This document shows, one piece after another, positions 25,044-33,308 of a stretch of DNA of 64,000 bases. The first letter of the stretch is position 1; each line of letters begins with the position of its first letter. The stretch is from contig NZ_CP076456.1 of assembly GCF_018866305.1 (NCBI RefSeq), forward strand, positions 1,302,001-1,366,000, written 5' to 3'. The notes below the pieces were generated by a model, which was not told the origin of the DNA, did no database searches, and worked only from the letters and a program-made list of their open reading frames with translations. This DNA is from Arthrobacter sunyaminii (lineage in GTDB: Bacteria; Actinomycetota; Actinomycetes; Actinomycetales; Micrococcaceae). The position numbers were made by a program, and so were the translations under genes.

Positions 25044-26213
25044 ATGACAGCACACGCACATGCCCGGCAGCCCATCAGCACCGGGGACATCTTCGGTTCG
25101 CATGAGGGCGGCAAGCTATCTGTTGAATCACGGCTTCCGCTGGACAGCATCAGGAACCTGTCCATCGCCTACACCCCCGGGGTCGCCGAGGTGAGCCGGG
25201 CGATCGCCGCAGATCCCGAACTGGCGGACACCTACACCTGGGCCTCCCGGCTGGTGGTTGTGGTCAGCGACGGTACGGCAGTGCTGGGACTCGGGAACAT
25301 CGGTCCCTCTGCTTCCCTGCCGGTGATGGAGGGAAAATCTGCACTGTTCAAAGCCTTTGGCAAGCTGAATTCCATCCCGCTGGTTCTAAACACCACCAAC
25401 GTTGATGAAATTATCGAAACGCTGGTCCGGCTGCGGCCCAGCTACGGTGCCGTGAACCTCGAAGACATTGCCGCACCGCGCTGCTTCGAGTTGGAACAGC
25501 GGCTCATCGAAGCCCTGGACTGCCCGGTCATGCATGATGATCAGCACGGCACCGCCATCGTGGTTCTCGCCGCGTTGCGCAATGCTGCGCGCGTCGTCGA
25601 CCGCCCGCTGGAGGGCCTGCGGGTGGTGATCTCAGGCGCCGGCGCCGCGGGAGTGGCCTGCGCCAACATCCTGCTGGAGGCCGGAATCCGGGACGTTGTG
25701 GTCCTCGATTCGCGCGGGATCCTCTCTGAGCGACGAACGGATCTCACCGGAGTCAAGGCTGACCTGGCCGCCAGGACCAATCCCCGAGGCGTGGACGGCG
25801 GAGCCGCTGAAGCCCTCAACGAGGCGGACGTCTTCATCGGAGTATCCTCCGGCACTGTGGATGAGGCAGTTCTGGCGACCATGGCCCCGGATGCGGTGAT
25901 TTTTGCCCTCTCCAATCCCGATCCGGAAGTCCATCCCGAGGTGGCTGCACGCTATGCCGCCGTGATTGCCACCGGGCGCAGCGACTTCCCGAACCAGATT
26001 AACAACGTGCTGGCCTTTCCGGGGGTGTTCCGCGGCGCCCTGGACAGCGGCGCGCGGCGGATCACCCCGGCCATGAAGGTGGCCGCCGCTGCAGCCATCG
26101 CAGACCTGGTGGGAGCCGATCTCAGCGCCCGCTGCATCGTTCCCAACCCGCTGGACCACCGAGTCGCGCCGGCCGTCGCAGCAGCAGTGGCCGCCGCCGC
26201 GCGGGACCGCTAG
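25044..26213 (+). CDS. NAD(P)-dependent malic enzyme
   Basis: A 389-residue short-form malic enzyme: oxidative decarboxylation of malate to pyruvate. Signature parts are AYTPGVAEVSRAI, the metal-binding NLEDIAAPRCFELE, DDQHGTAIVVLAA and the Rossmann loop ISGAGAAGVACA. The cofactor (NAD or NADP) cannot be settled by eye. RBS GGCAGGAGA precedes the ATG. It lacks the phosphotransacetylase-like C-terminal domain of long MaeB forms. Monocistronic, closed by a bidirectional terminator. Confidence 0.93.
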   Translation: MTAHAHARQPISTGDIFGSHEGGKLSVESRLPLDSIRNLSIAYTPGVAEVSRAIAADPELADTYTWASRLVVVVSDGTAVLGLGNIGPSASLPVMEGKSALFKAFGKLNSIPLVLNTTNVDEIIETLVRLRPSYGAVNLEDIAAPRCFELEQRLIEALDCPVMHDDQHGTAIVVLAALRNAARVVDRPLEGLRVVISGAGAAGVACANILLEAGIRDVVVLDSRGILSERRTDLTGVKADLAARTNPRGVDGGAAEALNEADVFIGVSSGTVDEAVLATMAPDAVIFALSNPDPEVHPEVAARYAAVIATGRSDFPNQINNVLAFPGVFRGALDSGARRITPAMKVAAAAAIADLVGADLSARCIVPNPLDHRVAPAVAAAVAAAARDR

Positions 26214-26220
26214 CCTTACG

Positions 26221-26277
26221 GAAAAACGCCCCTGCAGGCCGCCGCACGCAGGACATCGGCGGCCTGCAGCGTTTTTC
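26221..26277. terminator. Bidirectional terminator after malic enzyme
   Basis: CTGCAGGCCGCCG (26232-26244) pairs with CGGCGGCCTGCAG (26257-26269); outer GAAAAACG (26221-26228) and CGTTTTTC (26270-26277) extend the dyad and give T runs on both strands. Confidence 0.88.
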
Positions 26278-26349
26278 GGCGGTTGTAAAGTCCGCCCCGG
26301 CACTGCTTTCGCCGCAGCGGCAAGGCCTCTGCTTCTCGGCCTGTTCCCA

Positions 26350-26370
26350 CCTAGGCCCTTCGTGCCTAGG
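26350..26370. promoter_or_regulatory. CCTAGGC-N7-GCCTAGG dyad before the sugar porter
   Basis: Perfect 7-bp inverted repeat (26350-26356 and 26364-26370), 70 bases above the transporter start, a size and spacing typical of a dimeric repressor site. No adjacent regulator. Confidence 0.45.
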
Positions 26371-26439
26371 GTTATGCGTAGGATTAGTAGGTTTGGGGCG
26401 GGACTTTCACAACATCTACGAGAGACAGAGGAACCTTCA

Positions 26440-27876
26440 ATGGGCGCAAGCCAGCCAGAGCCTCACCCGGGTGAATCCGACAAGGTGGCCCACCCGTTCA
26501 AGGTGATTGCAGTTACCGTGGCGGCAGCAGTGGGCGGCCTGCTGTTTGGGTTTGACACGGCGGTGATCAACGGCGCCGTGGACGCCATTGGCGAAGAATT
26601 TACACTGAGCCCCGGGATTCTGGGCTTTACGGTCGCCATCACTCTTTTGGGTTGCGCAGCGGGTGCCTGGTTTGCCGGTCAGCTGGCAGACCGGCTGGGG
26701 CGCAAGAAGGTCATGGTGGGCGCTGCCATTCTGTTCGCCGCCAACTCCGTGGGTTCCGCCTATGCCTTCAGCGAGTGGGACCTGATGTGGTGGCGTCTGG
26801 TGGGAGGCCTCGCCATCGGCACCGCGTCCGTCATCGCACCGGGCTACATCGCTGAGGTTGCCCCCAGCAAGTGGCGCGGAGCGCTGGGCTCGGTCCAGCA
26901 GCTGGCGATCACCCTGGGCATCTTTGCCGCGCTGCTGTCCGACGCTTTCCTGGCTGATACCGCGGGCAGCGCCCTCGGAGAACTGTGGTGGGGCTTGGCG
27001 GCGTGGCGCTGGATGCTGCTGGTTGGTGTCCTTCCCGCCATCGTTTACGGTGTGCTGGCCCTGACCATTCCGGAATCTCCCCAGTATCTGGTTCGCCACA
27101 ACCGGGACGAAGACGCGGCGAGGGTGCTGCGCTCGGTCTCCGGGGTTCAGGACACGGACCTGAAGATCCGACAGATCAGGGAGAGCTTCAACAGCAAGAA
27201 GCCCACTTTCAAGGACCTGCGCGGCCCGAAGTTCGGACTCCAGCCGATCCTCTGGGTTGGCATGGCCATCGCCGCTTTCCAGCAGCTGGTGGGCATCAAC
27301 GCCATCTTCTACTACTCCACGACACTGTGGAAGTCCGTGGGATTCAGCGAAAGCGACTCGTTCACGACGTCGGTCATCACCTCCGTCATCAACGTCGTTA
27401 TGACCATTGTGGCCATTGCCTTTGTCGACAGGATCGGTCGCCGCAAGCTGCTGATGATTGGTTCTGCGGGCATGTTCGTGGGCCTTTTGATGGCAACGGT
27501 CTCCTTCTCCCAGGCCGAAGGTATTGGCGACAGCGTGGAACTGACCGGTATTTGGGGACCGGTGGCGCTCGTGGGCGCGAACCTCTTCGTCATCTTCTTT
27601 GCCGCTACCTGGGGACCGGTCATGTGGGTCACCCTCGGCGAGGTCTTCCCGAACAACATCCGCTCGCTGGCCCTTGGGCTGGGAGCGATGGTCAACTGGA
27701 TCTTCAACTTCATAGTCACCCTTTCCTTCCCCTGGGTGAGCGACAACTTTGGGGTCTGGATCATGTACGCCATCTTCACCATCTTTGCCGTGATCTCGTT
27801 CTGGTTCGTCAAGACAAAGCTGCCGGAGTTCTCGGGCCGGGACCTCGAAGATCGGGAAGGTCTGGAAACCACGTAG
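26440..27876 (+). CDS. MFS sugar porter (sugar:proton symporter)
   Basis: A 478-residue major facilitator of the sugar porter family with 12 predicted TM helices. Motifs: GLLFGFDTAVINGA in TM1, DRLGRKK after TM2, PESPQYLV after TM6, QQLVGINAIFYYS in TM7, DRIGRRK after TM8. These match xylose/arabinose/galactose symporters (XylE, AraE, GalP type). The substrate is not certain; xylose would suit the xylanase 2 kb away. The ATG at 26440 has GAGG 9 bases upstream; an in-frame ATG at 26362 would add 26 residues overlapping the operator dyad. Confidence 0.9.
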   Translation: MGASQPEPHPGESDKVAHPFKVIAVTVAAAVGGLLFGFDTAVINGAVDAIGEEFTLSPGILGFTVAITLLGCAAGAWFAGQLADRLGRKKVMVGAAILFAANSVGSAYAFSEWDLMWWRLVGGLAIGTASVIAPGYIAEVAPSKWRGALGSVQQLAITLGIFAALLSDAFLADTAGSALGELWWGLAAWRWMLLVGVLPAIVYGVLALTIPESPQYLVRHNRDEDAARVLRSVSGVQDTDLKIRQIRESFNSKKPTFKDLRGPKFGLQPILWVGMAIAAFQQLVGINAIFYYSTTLWKSVGFSESDSFTTSVITSVINVVMTIVAIAFVDRIGRRKLLMIGSAGMFVGLLMATVSFSQAEGIGDSVELTGIWGPVALVGANLFVIFFAATWGPVMWVTLGEVFPNNIRSLALGLGAMVNWIFNFIVTLSFPWVSDNFGVWIMYAIFTIFAVISFWFVKTKLPEFSGRDLEDREGLETT

Positions 27877-27890
27877 GCGGGTTCCCCCTG

Positions 27891-27903
27891 TTCACAATGT
27901 GAA
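27891..27903. promoter_or_regulatory. TTCACAATGTGAA palindrome
   Basis: A perfect 13-bp palindrome in the 54-base gap between the sugar porter and the holin-like gene. It could be an operator or a weak processing hairpin; nothing else supports either. Confidence 0.3.
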
Positions 27904-27930
27904 AGGTGAGGACAATGGTAATTTTGGGTA

Positions 27931-28761
27931 ATGGCAACGGCGAAGAATAATCAGGGGACGGAGGCTGGGCGCATGAAACGCTCCGCTAGTACAAGAAGGA
28001 CCGCAGGGAACTCCTCGCTGGTCGGTTTAGCGAAAGTAATGGCCCGGCTGACCCCCCGCCAGCTGACGGATGAGCTTGGCTTGGCCACTGCCGAAATGAA
28101 GCAGAAGGGCATCAAGGCAGGAATCGCCGCAGCATTCATGGTGATTGCGCTGCTCTTCATCGCCGGTCTGGCCGTTGCGCTGGTTGTCGCCGCGATCCTT
28201 GGCCTGGGCACCATCATGCCGGGGTGGCTTGCCGCGCTGCTGGTGGCCCTGCTGTTCCTGATCATCGCCGCAGTGGGTGGTTTGATCGGATACAGCCGGT
28301 TCAAGAAGACCCTGCCGCTGCTTCCCGAGGAAGCCATCTATGGCCTTCGGTATGACCTCGGGGTCCTCAAGGAAGGACGCAGCTTCGACCCGGCCACGCT
28401 GGAGAAGAAGCCTGCGGAGCCCAAGGACAAGAACAAGGACAAAGACAAGAAGAAGAACGACGACGACGCCCCCAAGCAGGCCACGCCCGAGGAACTGCGC
28501 ACCCGCACCCGGCAGCGCCGCGAGCACATGGCCGCCGTCCGGGACGGACTGGGCGAGAAAGCCGACGTCAAGGAACAGATCCGGGAGCTCAAGGCGCGCC
28601 GCGCCGCTCAGCACCGCAGCTCCGGCACTGACGGGCAGGGCGCCGCGTCGTCCAGCGACGAAATCATGGCCCTGATCAAGGAACGCTGGCAGCCGCTGAC
28701 GGCGCTGGCGGCATCACTGCTGGCCATGGTCATCATGATGCGCAGGCTCTCGCAAAAATAG
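27931..28761 (+). CDS. Phage-holin-superfamily (PF07332-like) membrane protein
   Basis: 276 residues. After about 60 cytoplasmic residues with an amphipathic stretch (LTPRQLTDELGLATAEMKQKGIKAG) two TM helices (about 65-90 and 97-122) form the actinobacterial holin-3_6-like core. A Lys/Asp/Glu-rich, highly charged linker follows (about 150-190). The C-terminal part (AVRDGLGEKADVKEQIRELKARRA) recalls DUF3618-type proteins and ends in a third TM helix. Such proteins are housekeeping membrane proteins in actinobacteria, not phage lysis genes. Start taken at ATG 27931; ATG 27973 is possible. Thirty-one bases before the CDP-alcohol transferase gene. Confidence 0.75.
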   Translation: MATAKNNQGTEAGRMKRSASTRRTAGNSSLVGLAKVMARLTPRQLTDELGLATAEMKQKGIKAGIAAAFMVIALLFIAGLAVALVVAAILGLGTIMPGWLAALLVALLFLIIAAVGGLIGYSRFKKTLPLLPEEAIYGLRYDLGVLKEGRSFDPATLEKKPAEPKDKNKDKDKKKNDDDAPKQATPEELRTRTRQRREHMAAVRDGLGEKADVKEQIRELKARRAAQHRSSGTDGQGAASSSDEIMALIKERWQPLTALAASLLAMVIMMRRLSQK

Positions 28762-28792
28762 GTCCCATCATCGCTGACAAGGGGAGTGGGCC

Positions 28793-29413
28793 GTGATCAG
28801 AGTGATCGGTGCGGGAACGCGTCCGGGCCGTGCGCCAGCGGAACTGGACACCTTCTGGACCCTTCCGAACCTGATCACGGTCCTTCGCTTTCTCGGAGTG
28901 CCGCTGTTTGTCTGGTTCATCGTCCGTGACGAGTACGGGCCGGCGTTCATCACCCTCGTGACCGTGGGTTCCACCGACTGGGTGGACGGATATCTGGCGC
29001 GCCGGCTGGGGCAGGTGTCCCGGGTGGGCAAGTGGCTGGACCCGGTGGCTGACCGGTTGGCCCTGATCGTTGTTGCAGTAACCTTCGTGGTGGATGGAAT
29101 AGCTCCGTCATGGCTGGTCCTGGCCATCGTGATTCCGGACGCCGTCCTCATCATTAACGCCCTCGTGCTGTTCCGGGGCAGTCCCAATCTCCCCGTAAGC
29201 AACATCGGCAAGATACGGACTGCCCTGCTTCTGCTCGGCGCCCCGATGCTGCTGCTCCAGCGGGTCCCGGGATTTGAATACGCCTGGCTGTCCGCCGCGG
29301 GGACGGCCGTGCTTCTGCTCGGCTGCATTGGCCACATTCTTGCAGCGGCAGGTTATCTGCGCGCGTCCTGGAATAAGCATGCCCGGGAACGCGCTGCGGC
29401 CGGGAACGGCTAA
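28793..29413 (+). CDS. CDP-alcohol phosphatidyltransferase family protein
   Basis: 206 residues with about six TM helices. The family motif D-x2-D-G-x2-A-R-x8-G-x3-D-x3-D is complete (TDWVDGYLARR...GKWLDPVAD). The enzyme moves a phosphatidyl group from CDP-diacylglycerol to an alcohol acceptor; PgsA-like or cardiolipin-synthase-like activity are the main candidates. GTG start at 28793 with AAGGGGAG upstream. Its stop overlaps the next ATG by one base, so it is coupled to the DMT gene. Confidence 0.9.
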   Translation: MIRVIGAGTRPGRAPAELDTFWTLPNLITVLRFLGVPLFVWFIVRDEYGPAFITLVTVGSTDWVDGYLARRLGQVSRVGKWLDPVADRLALIVVAVTFVVDGIAPSWLVLAIVIPDAVLIINALVLFRGSPNLPVSNIGKIRTALLLLGAPMLLLQRVPGFEYAWLSAAGTAVLLLGCIGHILAAAGYLRASWNKHARERAAAGNG

Positions 29414-30354
29414 TGGTCGGCATCGCCATCACGTGTGCCCTGGCCAGCGCGGTGTTCCTGGCCTTTGGTGCCCAGCGCCAGGGAAGCGCGGTCAGCGCCG
29501 ACACGGGCGGACTGGAGCTGCGTTCTTCGCAGCTGCTGCGGCTGCTGCGCAATCCCCGCTGGCTGCTGGGACTGTTCCTGCTGGGGGTGGGTACCGCCCT
29601 GAATGTCACGGCGCTGACCCTGGCTCCGCTGACCGTGGTCCAGCCCATCGGCTCGATCGCGCTGGTGATCACCACCATCGTGAATTCCAGGGACCAGGGC
29701 CTGCGGATGAACCGCATTACCGTCGTCTCCATCGTGGCGTGCGTGGTGGGCAGCGCACTGTTTGTCTCCCTCGCCGTCGGCGTCACCCGGGACCAGCAGG
29801 AGGTGCGGCCCGCACAGGAGCTGACCATCGTGTTGATCCTGGCGGTGGCAGTGGTGTTCTTCGGCACACTGAACGCACTGTTCGGGCGGCGGATCGGGGC
29901 CATCGGCTTCATCGTGGGCGCCGGAGTCCTGTTCGGTTTTGTGGCGGTACTGACCAAGGTCATTGCGGCGGATCTGCTGAATCCCAACGGCCGGTTCCTG
30001 TTCAACGTCCCGTGGTACACGCTTCTGGGCATCGCCGTCGCCGGCGGGCTCGGGGCCTGGTTTGTGCAAAGCGCCTACTCCAGCGGCCCGCCGGATCTTG
30101 TGATTGCCGGGCTCACGGTGATTGATCCGATGGTGGGCATCGCCATCGGCATCGGAGTGCTTCATGAACTGGTGCCCGATGTGCCTGCTGTTGCGGCCGT
30201 TGCCATGGGGGTCGCAGCTTTGATTGCTATCGTGGGGGTCGTTGCCCTGTCCCGGTACCATCCGGACGTCATCCAGAGGCGGGCAGAGGCACGGCGCCGG
30301 CAAAAGCAAGGTGCCGCAAAAACTTCGAAAGACCAAAAGAGGGGCTCCCTGTGA
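29413..30354 (+). CDS. DMT-superfamily (NIPA-like) membrane transporter
   Basis: 313 residues, nine or ten TM helices in the two-fold DMT pattern, with a basic C-terminal tail (RRQKQGAAKTSKDQKRG). The GTALNVTALTLAPLTVVQPIGSIAL segment is typical of actinobacterial DMT proteins related to NIPA magnesium transporters. Being sandwiched between a phospholipid synthase and a glycosyltransferase, it might instead move a lipid intermediate; that is inference from position. Overlaps both neighbours (1 and 4 bases). Confidence 0.8.
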   Translation: MVGIAITCALASAVFLAFGAQRQGSAVSADTGGLELRSSQLLRLLRNPRWLLGLFLLGVGTALNVTALTLAPLTVVQPIGSIALVITTIVNSRDQGLRMNRITVVSIVACVVGSALFVSLAVGVTRDQQEVRPAQELTIVLILAVAVVFFGTLNALFGRRIGAIGFIVGAGVLFGFVAVLTKVIAADLLNPNGRFLFNVPWYTLLGIAVAGGLGAWFVQSAYSSGPPDLVIAGLTVIDPMVGIAIGIGVLHELVPDVPAVAAVAMGVAALIAIVGVVALSRYHPDVIQRRAEARRRQKQGAAKTSKDQKRGSL

Positions 30355-31550
30355 CCGACGACGCATCGGCCGACAAACCGCTGACCATCCTCATTGCGTG
30401 CGACACCTACCCGCCGCACCTGAACGGTGCCGCCCAGTTCGGCTACCGGCTGGCGCGCGGATTGAACGGACGCGGCCATGACGTGCACGTTCTCGCGCCT
30501 AACGACGTCGACGGCGGCAGCCGCAGCGACTTGGACGGAGACTGGCCCGTGCACCGGCTCCGGTCACACGGTGTCCCCACCCACGAGTACTGGCGCATCT
30601 GCCTGCCGTGGGAGATCAAAAAGGAAATCAGCCTGCTCTTCGACCGGGTGCAGCCCGATGTGGTCCATATCCAGTGCCATTACATGGTGGGGGAGTACAC
30701 GCTGTACGAGGCGGAAAAGCGGGGGATCCGCGTCATTGCCACCAACCACTTCATGCCCGCAAACCTCGATCCTTTCCTGCCGTTCCCCCGCTGGTTCAAG
30801 AACATCGTTGCCAAGAACTCGTGGAAGGACATGGGCAAGGTCATGGGCCGTGCCGCGGTTGTCACCACCCCCACGCCGCTGGCTGCGAAGGCCATGCATG
30901 ACCATGCCTTCCTGCCCGACGTGCTGCCCCTCTCCAACGGCATCGATGCATCGGTCTACGAACTGCAGCCCGGCGAGGTAATCGAACCGCACGAACACCC
31001 CACCGTGCTTTTTGTTGGCCGATTGGCGGAGGAAAAGCACGTTGACGTGCTGATCGATGCCGTGGCGAAGGTGCCGTCCCATTTGAACGTCTGCGCCGAC
31101 ATTATTGGCGGCGGCGAGGTCAAGAGCAGCCTGCAGGCACAGGTGAAGCGGCTGGGACTGGAGGGCAGGGTTGTCTTCCACGGCCTGGTTTCCGACGCTG
31201 ACCTGCGGCGGGCCTATCAGCGGGCCGATGTGTTCGTCATGCCCGGGACCGCTGAACTTCAGTCGCTGGTGACCCTTGAAGCGATGTCGGCGTCCACCCC
31301 GGTACTGCTGGCCGATGCGATGGCACTGCCGCACCTCGTGGACCCGGGGCGCAACGGTTACCTGTTTGAACCAGGCAACAGCGATGAACTCAGCGACCGG
31401 CTGACGTCCATCCTCGAACTGGGCTCCGCCGAGCGGGCCGCAATGGGCGCGCACAGCCGCTCGATGGTGGAGCGCCACAGCCTGGACGCCACTTTGTCCA
31501 CCTTTGAGGACCTGTACTACGGGCGGCCTCTGGACCAGGGAACCCTCTAG
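30351..31550 (+). CDS. GT4-family glycosyltransferase
   Basis: A 399-residue GT-B enzyme. The N-terminal glycine loop is DTYPPHLNGAAQFGYRLARGL and the C-terminal nucleotide-sugar site includes VGRLAEEKHVDVLI, E in AELQSLVTLEAMSASTPVL and the EX7E-like pair. It resembles mannosyl- or glucosyltransferases acting on membrane lipids (PimB/MgdA type). GTG start at 30351 overlaps the upstream stop by four bases. Together with the two preceding genes this suggests a glycolipid (for example mannosyl-diacylglycerol) pathway; acceptor and sugar are not known. Confidence 0.88.
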   Translation: MTDDASADKPLTILIACDTYPPHLNGAAQFGYRLARGLNGRGHDVHVLAPNDVDGGSRSDLDGDWPVHRLRSHGVPTHEYWRICLPWEIKKEISLLFDRVQPDVVHIQCHYMVGEYTLYEAEKRGIRVIATNHFMPANLDPFLPFPRWFKNIVAKNSWKDMGKVMGRAAVVTTPTPLAAKAMHDHAFLPDVLPLSNGIDASVYELQPGEVIEPHEHPTVLFVGRLAEEKHVDVLIDAVAKVPSHLNVCADIIGGGEVKSSLQAQVKRLGLEGRVVFHGLVSDADLRRAYQRADVFVMPGTAELQSLVTLEAMSASTPVLLADAMALPHLVDPGRNGYLFEPGNSDELSDRLTSILELGSAERAAMGAHSRSMVERHSLDATLSTFEDLYYGRPLDQGTL

Positions 31551-31559
31551 CTCGCCGTG

Positions 31560-31590
31560 TGTCCCTCCCGCCGGATTGGTGGGAGGGACA
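31560..31590 (+). terminator. Hairpin after the glycosyltransferase gene
   Basis: TGTCCCTCCC (31560-31569) with GGGAGGGACA (31581-31590), 11-base loop, nine bases after the stop; no T run follows. Confidence 0.55.
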
Positions 31591-31651
31591 TGCCTGCCAC
31601 TAGGATGTCCATGTTGCGTTCGTCGCAGCACTGCCCGCGTGCGGGCGTCGA

Positions 31652-31725
31652 GGGGCTGTAGCTCAGCTGGTCAGAGCAGCGGACTCATAATCCGTGGGTC
31701 GTGGGTTCAAGCCCCACCAGCCCTA
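31652..31725 (+). tRNA. tRNA with CAT anticodon (elongator Met or Ile2)
   Basis: A 74-base cloverleaf: acceptor GGGGCTG with CAGCCCT (G1-U72 wobble), D-arm GCTC, anticodon CAT at 31686-31688 in the loop CTCATAA, T-arm GTGGGTTCAAGCCCCAC. No CCA encoded. CAT without initiator features means elongator Met or the lysidine-modified Ile (AUA) tRNA; identity elements do not let me decide with confidence. Confidence 0.93.
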
Positions 31726-31732
31726 CTACGTG

Positions 31733-31769
31733 ATGAGTCGAGACATCATTTCCGAATGAGTCGCGACAT
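31733..31769. repeat. Direct repeat ATGAGTCG(A/C)GACAT
   Basis: ATGAGTCGAGACAT (31733-31746) and ATGAGTCGCGACAT (31756-31769), one mismatch, period 23, seven bases behind the tRNA. The first copy is itself flanked as TGATG...CATCA. It resembles the ends of IS481-like elements of actinobacteria from memory; no transposase remains. Confidence 0.5.
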
Positions 31770-31773
31770 AGGT

Positions 31774-31807
31774 AACACCCCGGTCTTCGGACCGGGGTGT
31801 TTTCTTT
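31774..31807. terminator. Rho-independent terminator
   Basis: AACACCCCGGTC (31774-31785), loop TTCG, GACCGGGGTGTT (31790-31801), then TTCTTTT. Ends the tRNA transcript. Confidence 0.92.
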
Positions 31808-31860
31808 TGCACCGCAGGCCGGCAGTCCTGCACCCGCAGAATGCGATCGTGTTGTACATC

Positions 31861-31880
31861 ATGTTACTGATGGGTAACAT
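31861..31880. promoter_or_regulatory. TetR-type operator (GTTA-N8-TAAC) before the acyl-CoA dehydrogenase
   Basis: ATGTTAC-N6-GTAACAT is a perfect 20-bp dyad, 60 bases above the ATG. Its core GTTA-N8-TAAC is the same as in the two sites in the TetR/leucine-operon promoter at 51.4 kb. Confidence 0.65.
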
Positions 31881-31939
31881 GAATGAGACCGGCTTCACAG
31901 CCTACAGATCACTGATGATCAGCAGCGAAGGATATTTCC

Positions 31940-33124
31940 ATGGCAACTATCGACGTCGACAATCTCCCGTACGCGGACGGCGACTTCTACGCATTTGAGG
32001 AGCTTCTCTCGGACAAGGAGCGGGACCGCCTCCTTGAGGTCCGCGCCTGGTTGAAGGCAGAGGTCACTCCGCACGCTGCGGACTGGTGGAATGCCGGTGA
32101 ATTCCCGCACCACATGATCCCGAAAATCGCCGAGCTGGACGTCATGAGCCCGGTTTACCGCCAGGGCCACTCCAACCTCTTCGCAGGTCTCTGCCACGCG
32201 GAGTTCACCCGTGCTGACACCTCCTTTGCAACATTCCTGGGTGTGCACGACGGCCTGTTCACCGGCTCCATCGAAGCGCTGGCTTCAGAGGAGCAGAAGG
32301 CTGCCTGGCTGCCCGACATCTATGCGATGAAGAAGATTGGCGCCTTCGGACTGACCGAGCCGCTGGGCGGCTCCGATGTTGCCGGCGGTACCCGCACCAC
32401 GGCCCGCCGCGACGGCGACAACTGGATTCTGAACGGCGAAAAGCGCTGGATCGGCAACGCCACGTTCTCCGACTGGGTGGTCATCTACGCCCGCGACGTT
32501 GCAGACAACCAGGTCAAGGGCTTCCTCGTGGACACCAAGACCGAGGGCTACAGCGCCACCAAGATCGAGAACAAGATTGCCCTCCGCACGGTGCAGAATG
32601 CCGATATTGTCCTGGACAACGTGGTGGTTAGCGATGACTTCCACCTGAAGGGCGCCAACAGCTTCAAGGACACCAACAAGGTCCTCAAGGTCACCCGGCT
32701 TGCCGTGGCCTGGCAGGCTGTGGGCCAGCAAATGGCCGCCTTCGATGTGGCCCGCAAGTACGCCGTGGAGCGCCAGCAGTTCGGTAAGCCGCTTGCGTCC
32801 TTCCAGCTCGTCCAGGAGCAGCTCGTCAAGATCCTGGGAAACACCGTCAGCTCCATGGGCATGATGGTCCGTTTGGCGCAGCTGGAAGACCTGGGCCGGG
32901 CCAAGGATGAACAGTCCGCGCTGGCCAAGGCCTTCACAACGGCACGCATGCGCGAGTCGGTGGCGCTGGGCCGCAGCATCCTTGGCGGAAACGGAATCGT
33001 TACGGACTACGGAATGGCCAAGATCTTCGCCGATGCCGAAGCGATCTACTCCTACGAAGGAACGTACGAGATCAACACGCTGGTCACCGGCCGTGCCATC
33101 ACCGGGGTAGCCGCGTTCGTCTAA
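31940..33124 (+). CDS. Acyl-CoA dehydrogenase, glutaryl-CoA dehydrogenase-like
   Basis: A 394-residue FAD enzyme. The catalytic base is E373 in SYEGTYEINTL; FAD/substrate motifs include FGLTEPLGGSDVAGGTRTTA and RQQFGKPLASFQLVQ. The N-terminal ADWWNAGEFPHHMIPKIAELDVMSP and overall pattern are closest to the glutaryl-CoA dehydrogenase branch (lysine/tryptophan breakdown, glutaryl-CoA to crotonyl-CoA), but the substrate is not proven. RBS GAAGGA before ATG 31940. Monocistronic, controlled by the dyad at 31861. Confidence 0.88.
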   Translation: MATIDVDNLPYADGDFYAFEELLSDKERDRLLEVRAWLKAEVTPHAADWWNAGEFPHHMIPKIAELDVMSPVYRQGHSNLFAGLCHAEFTRADTSFATFLGVHDGLFTGSIEALASEEQKAAWLPDIYAMKKIGAFGLTEPLGGSDVAGGTRTTARRDGDNWILNGEKRWIGNATFSDWVVIYARDVADNQVKGFLVDTKTEGYSATKIENKIALRTVQNADIVLDNVVVSDDFHLKGANSFKDTNKVLKVTRLAVAWQAVGQQMAAFDVARKYAVERQQFGKPLASFQLVQEQLVKILGNTVSSMGMMVRLAQLEDLGRAKDEQSALAKAFTTARMRESVALGRSILGGNGIVTDYGMAKIFADAEAIYSYEGTYEINTLVTGRAITGVAAFV

Positions 33125-33308
33125 AGCAGAGGATGCGGGCGGTCCGGCCTGGCGGTTTCCGCCGGGAGTTCTTCGGGCCTGGCGCTGTTCCTGACATGTG
33201 GTCAGTCCCTCCGGGGGCTGGCCACAGTGCGTTAACGGAACGGCTAATGGACCACTGAGTTGACGGACCCGCGCGTTCACGGATCAGTCCTCCCTCGAAG
33301 CGGACAGG

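Noticed and set aside
27931-28761. Prophage holin
   Set aside because: No other phage genes are near; this holin-like family is a chromosomal membrane protein in actinobacteria.
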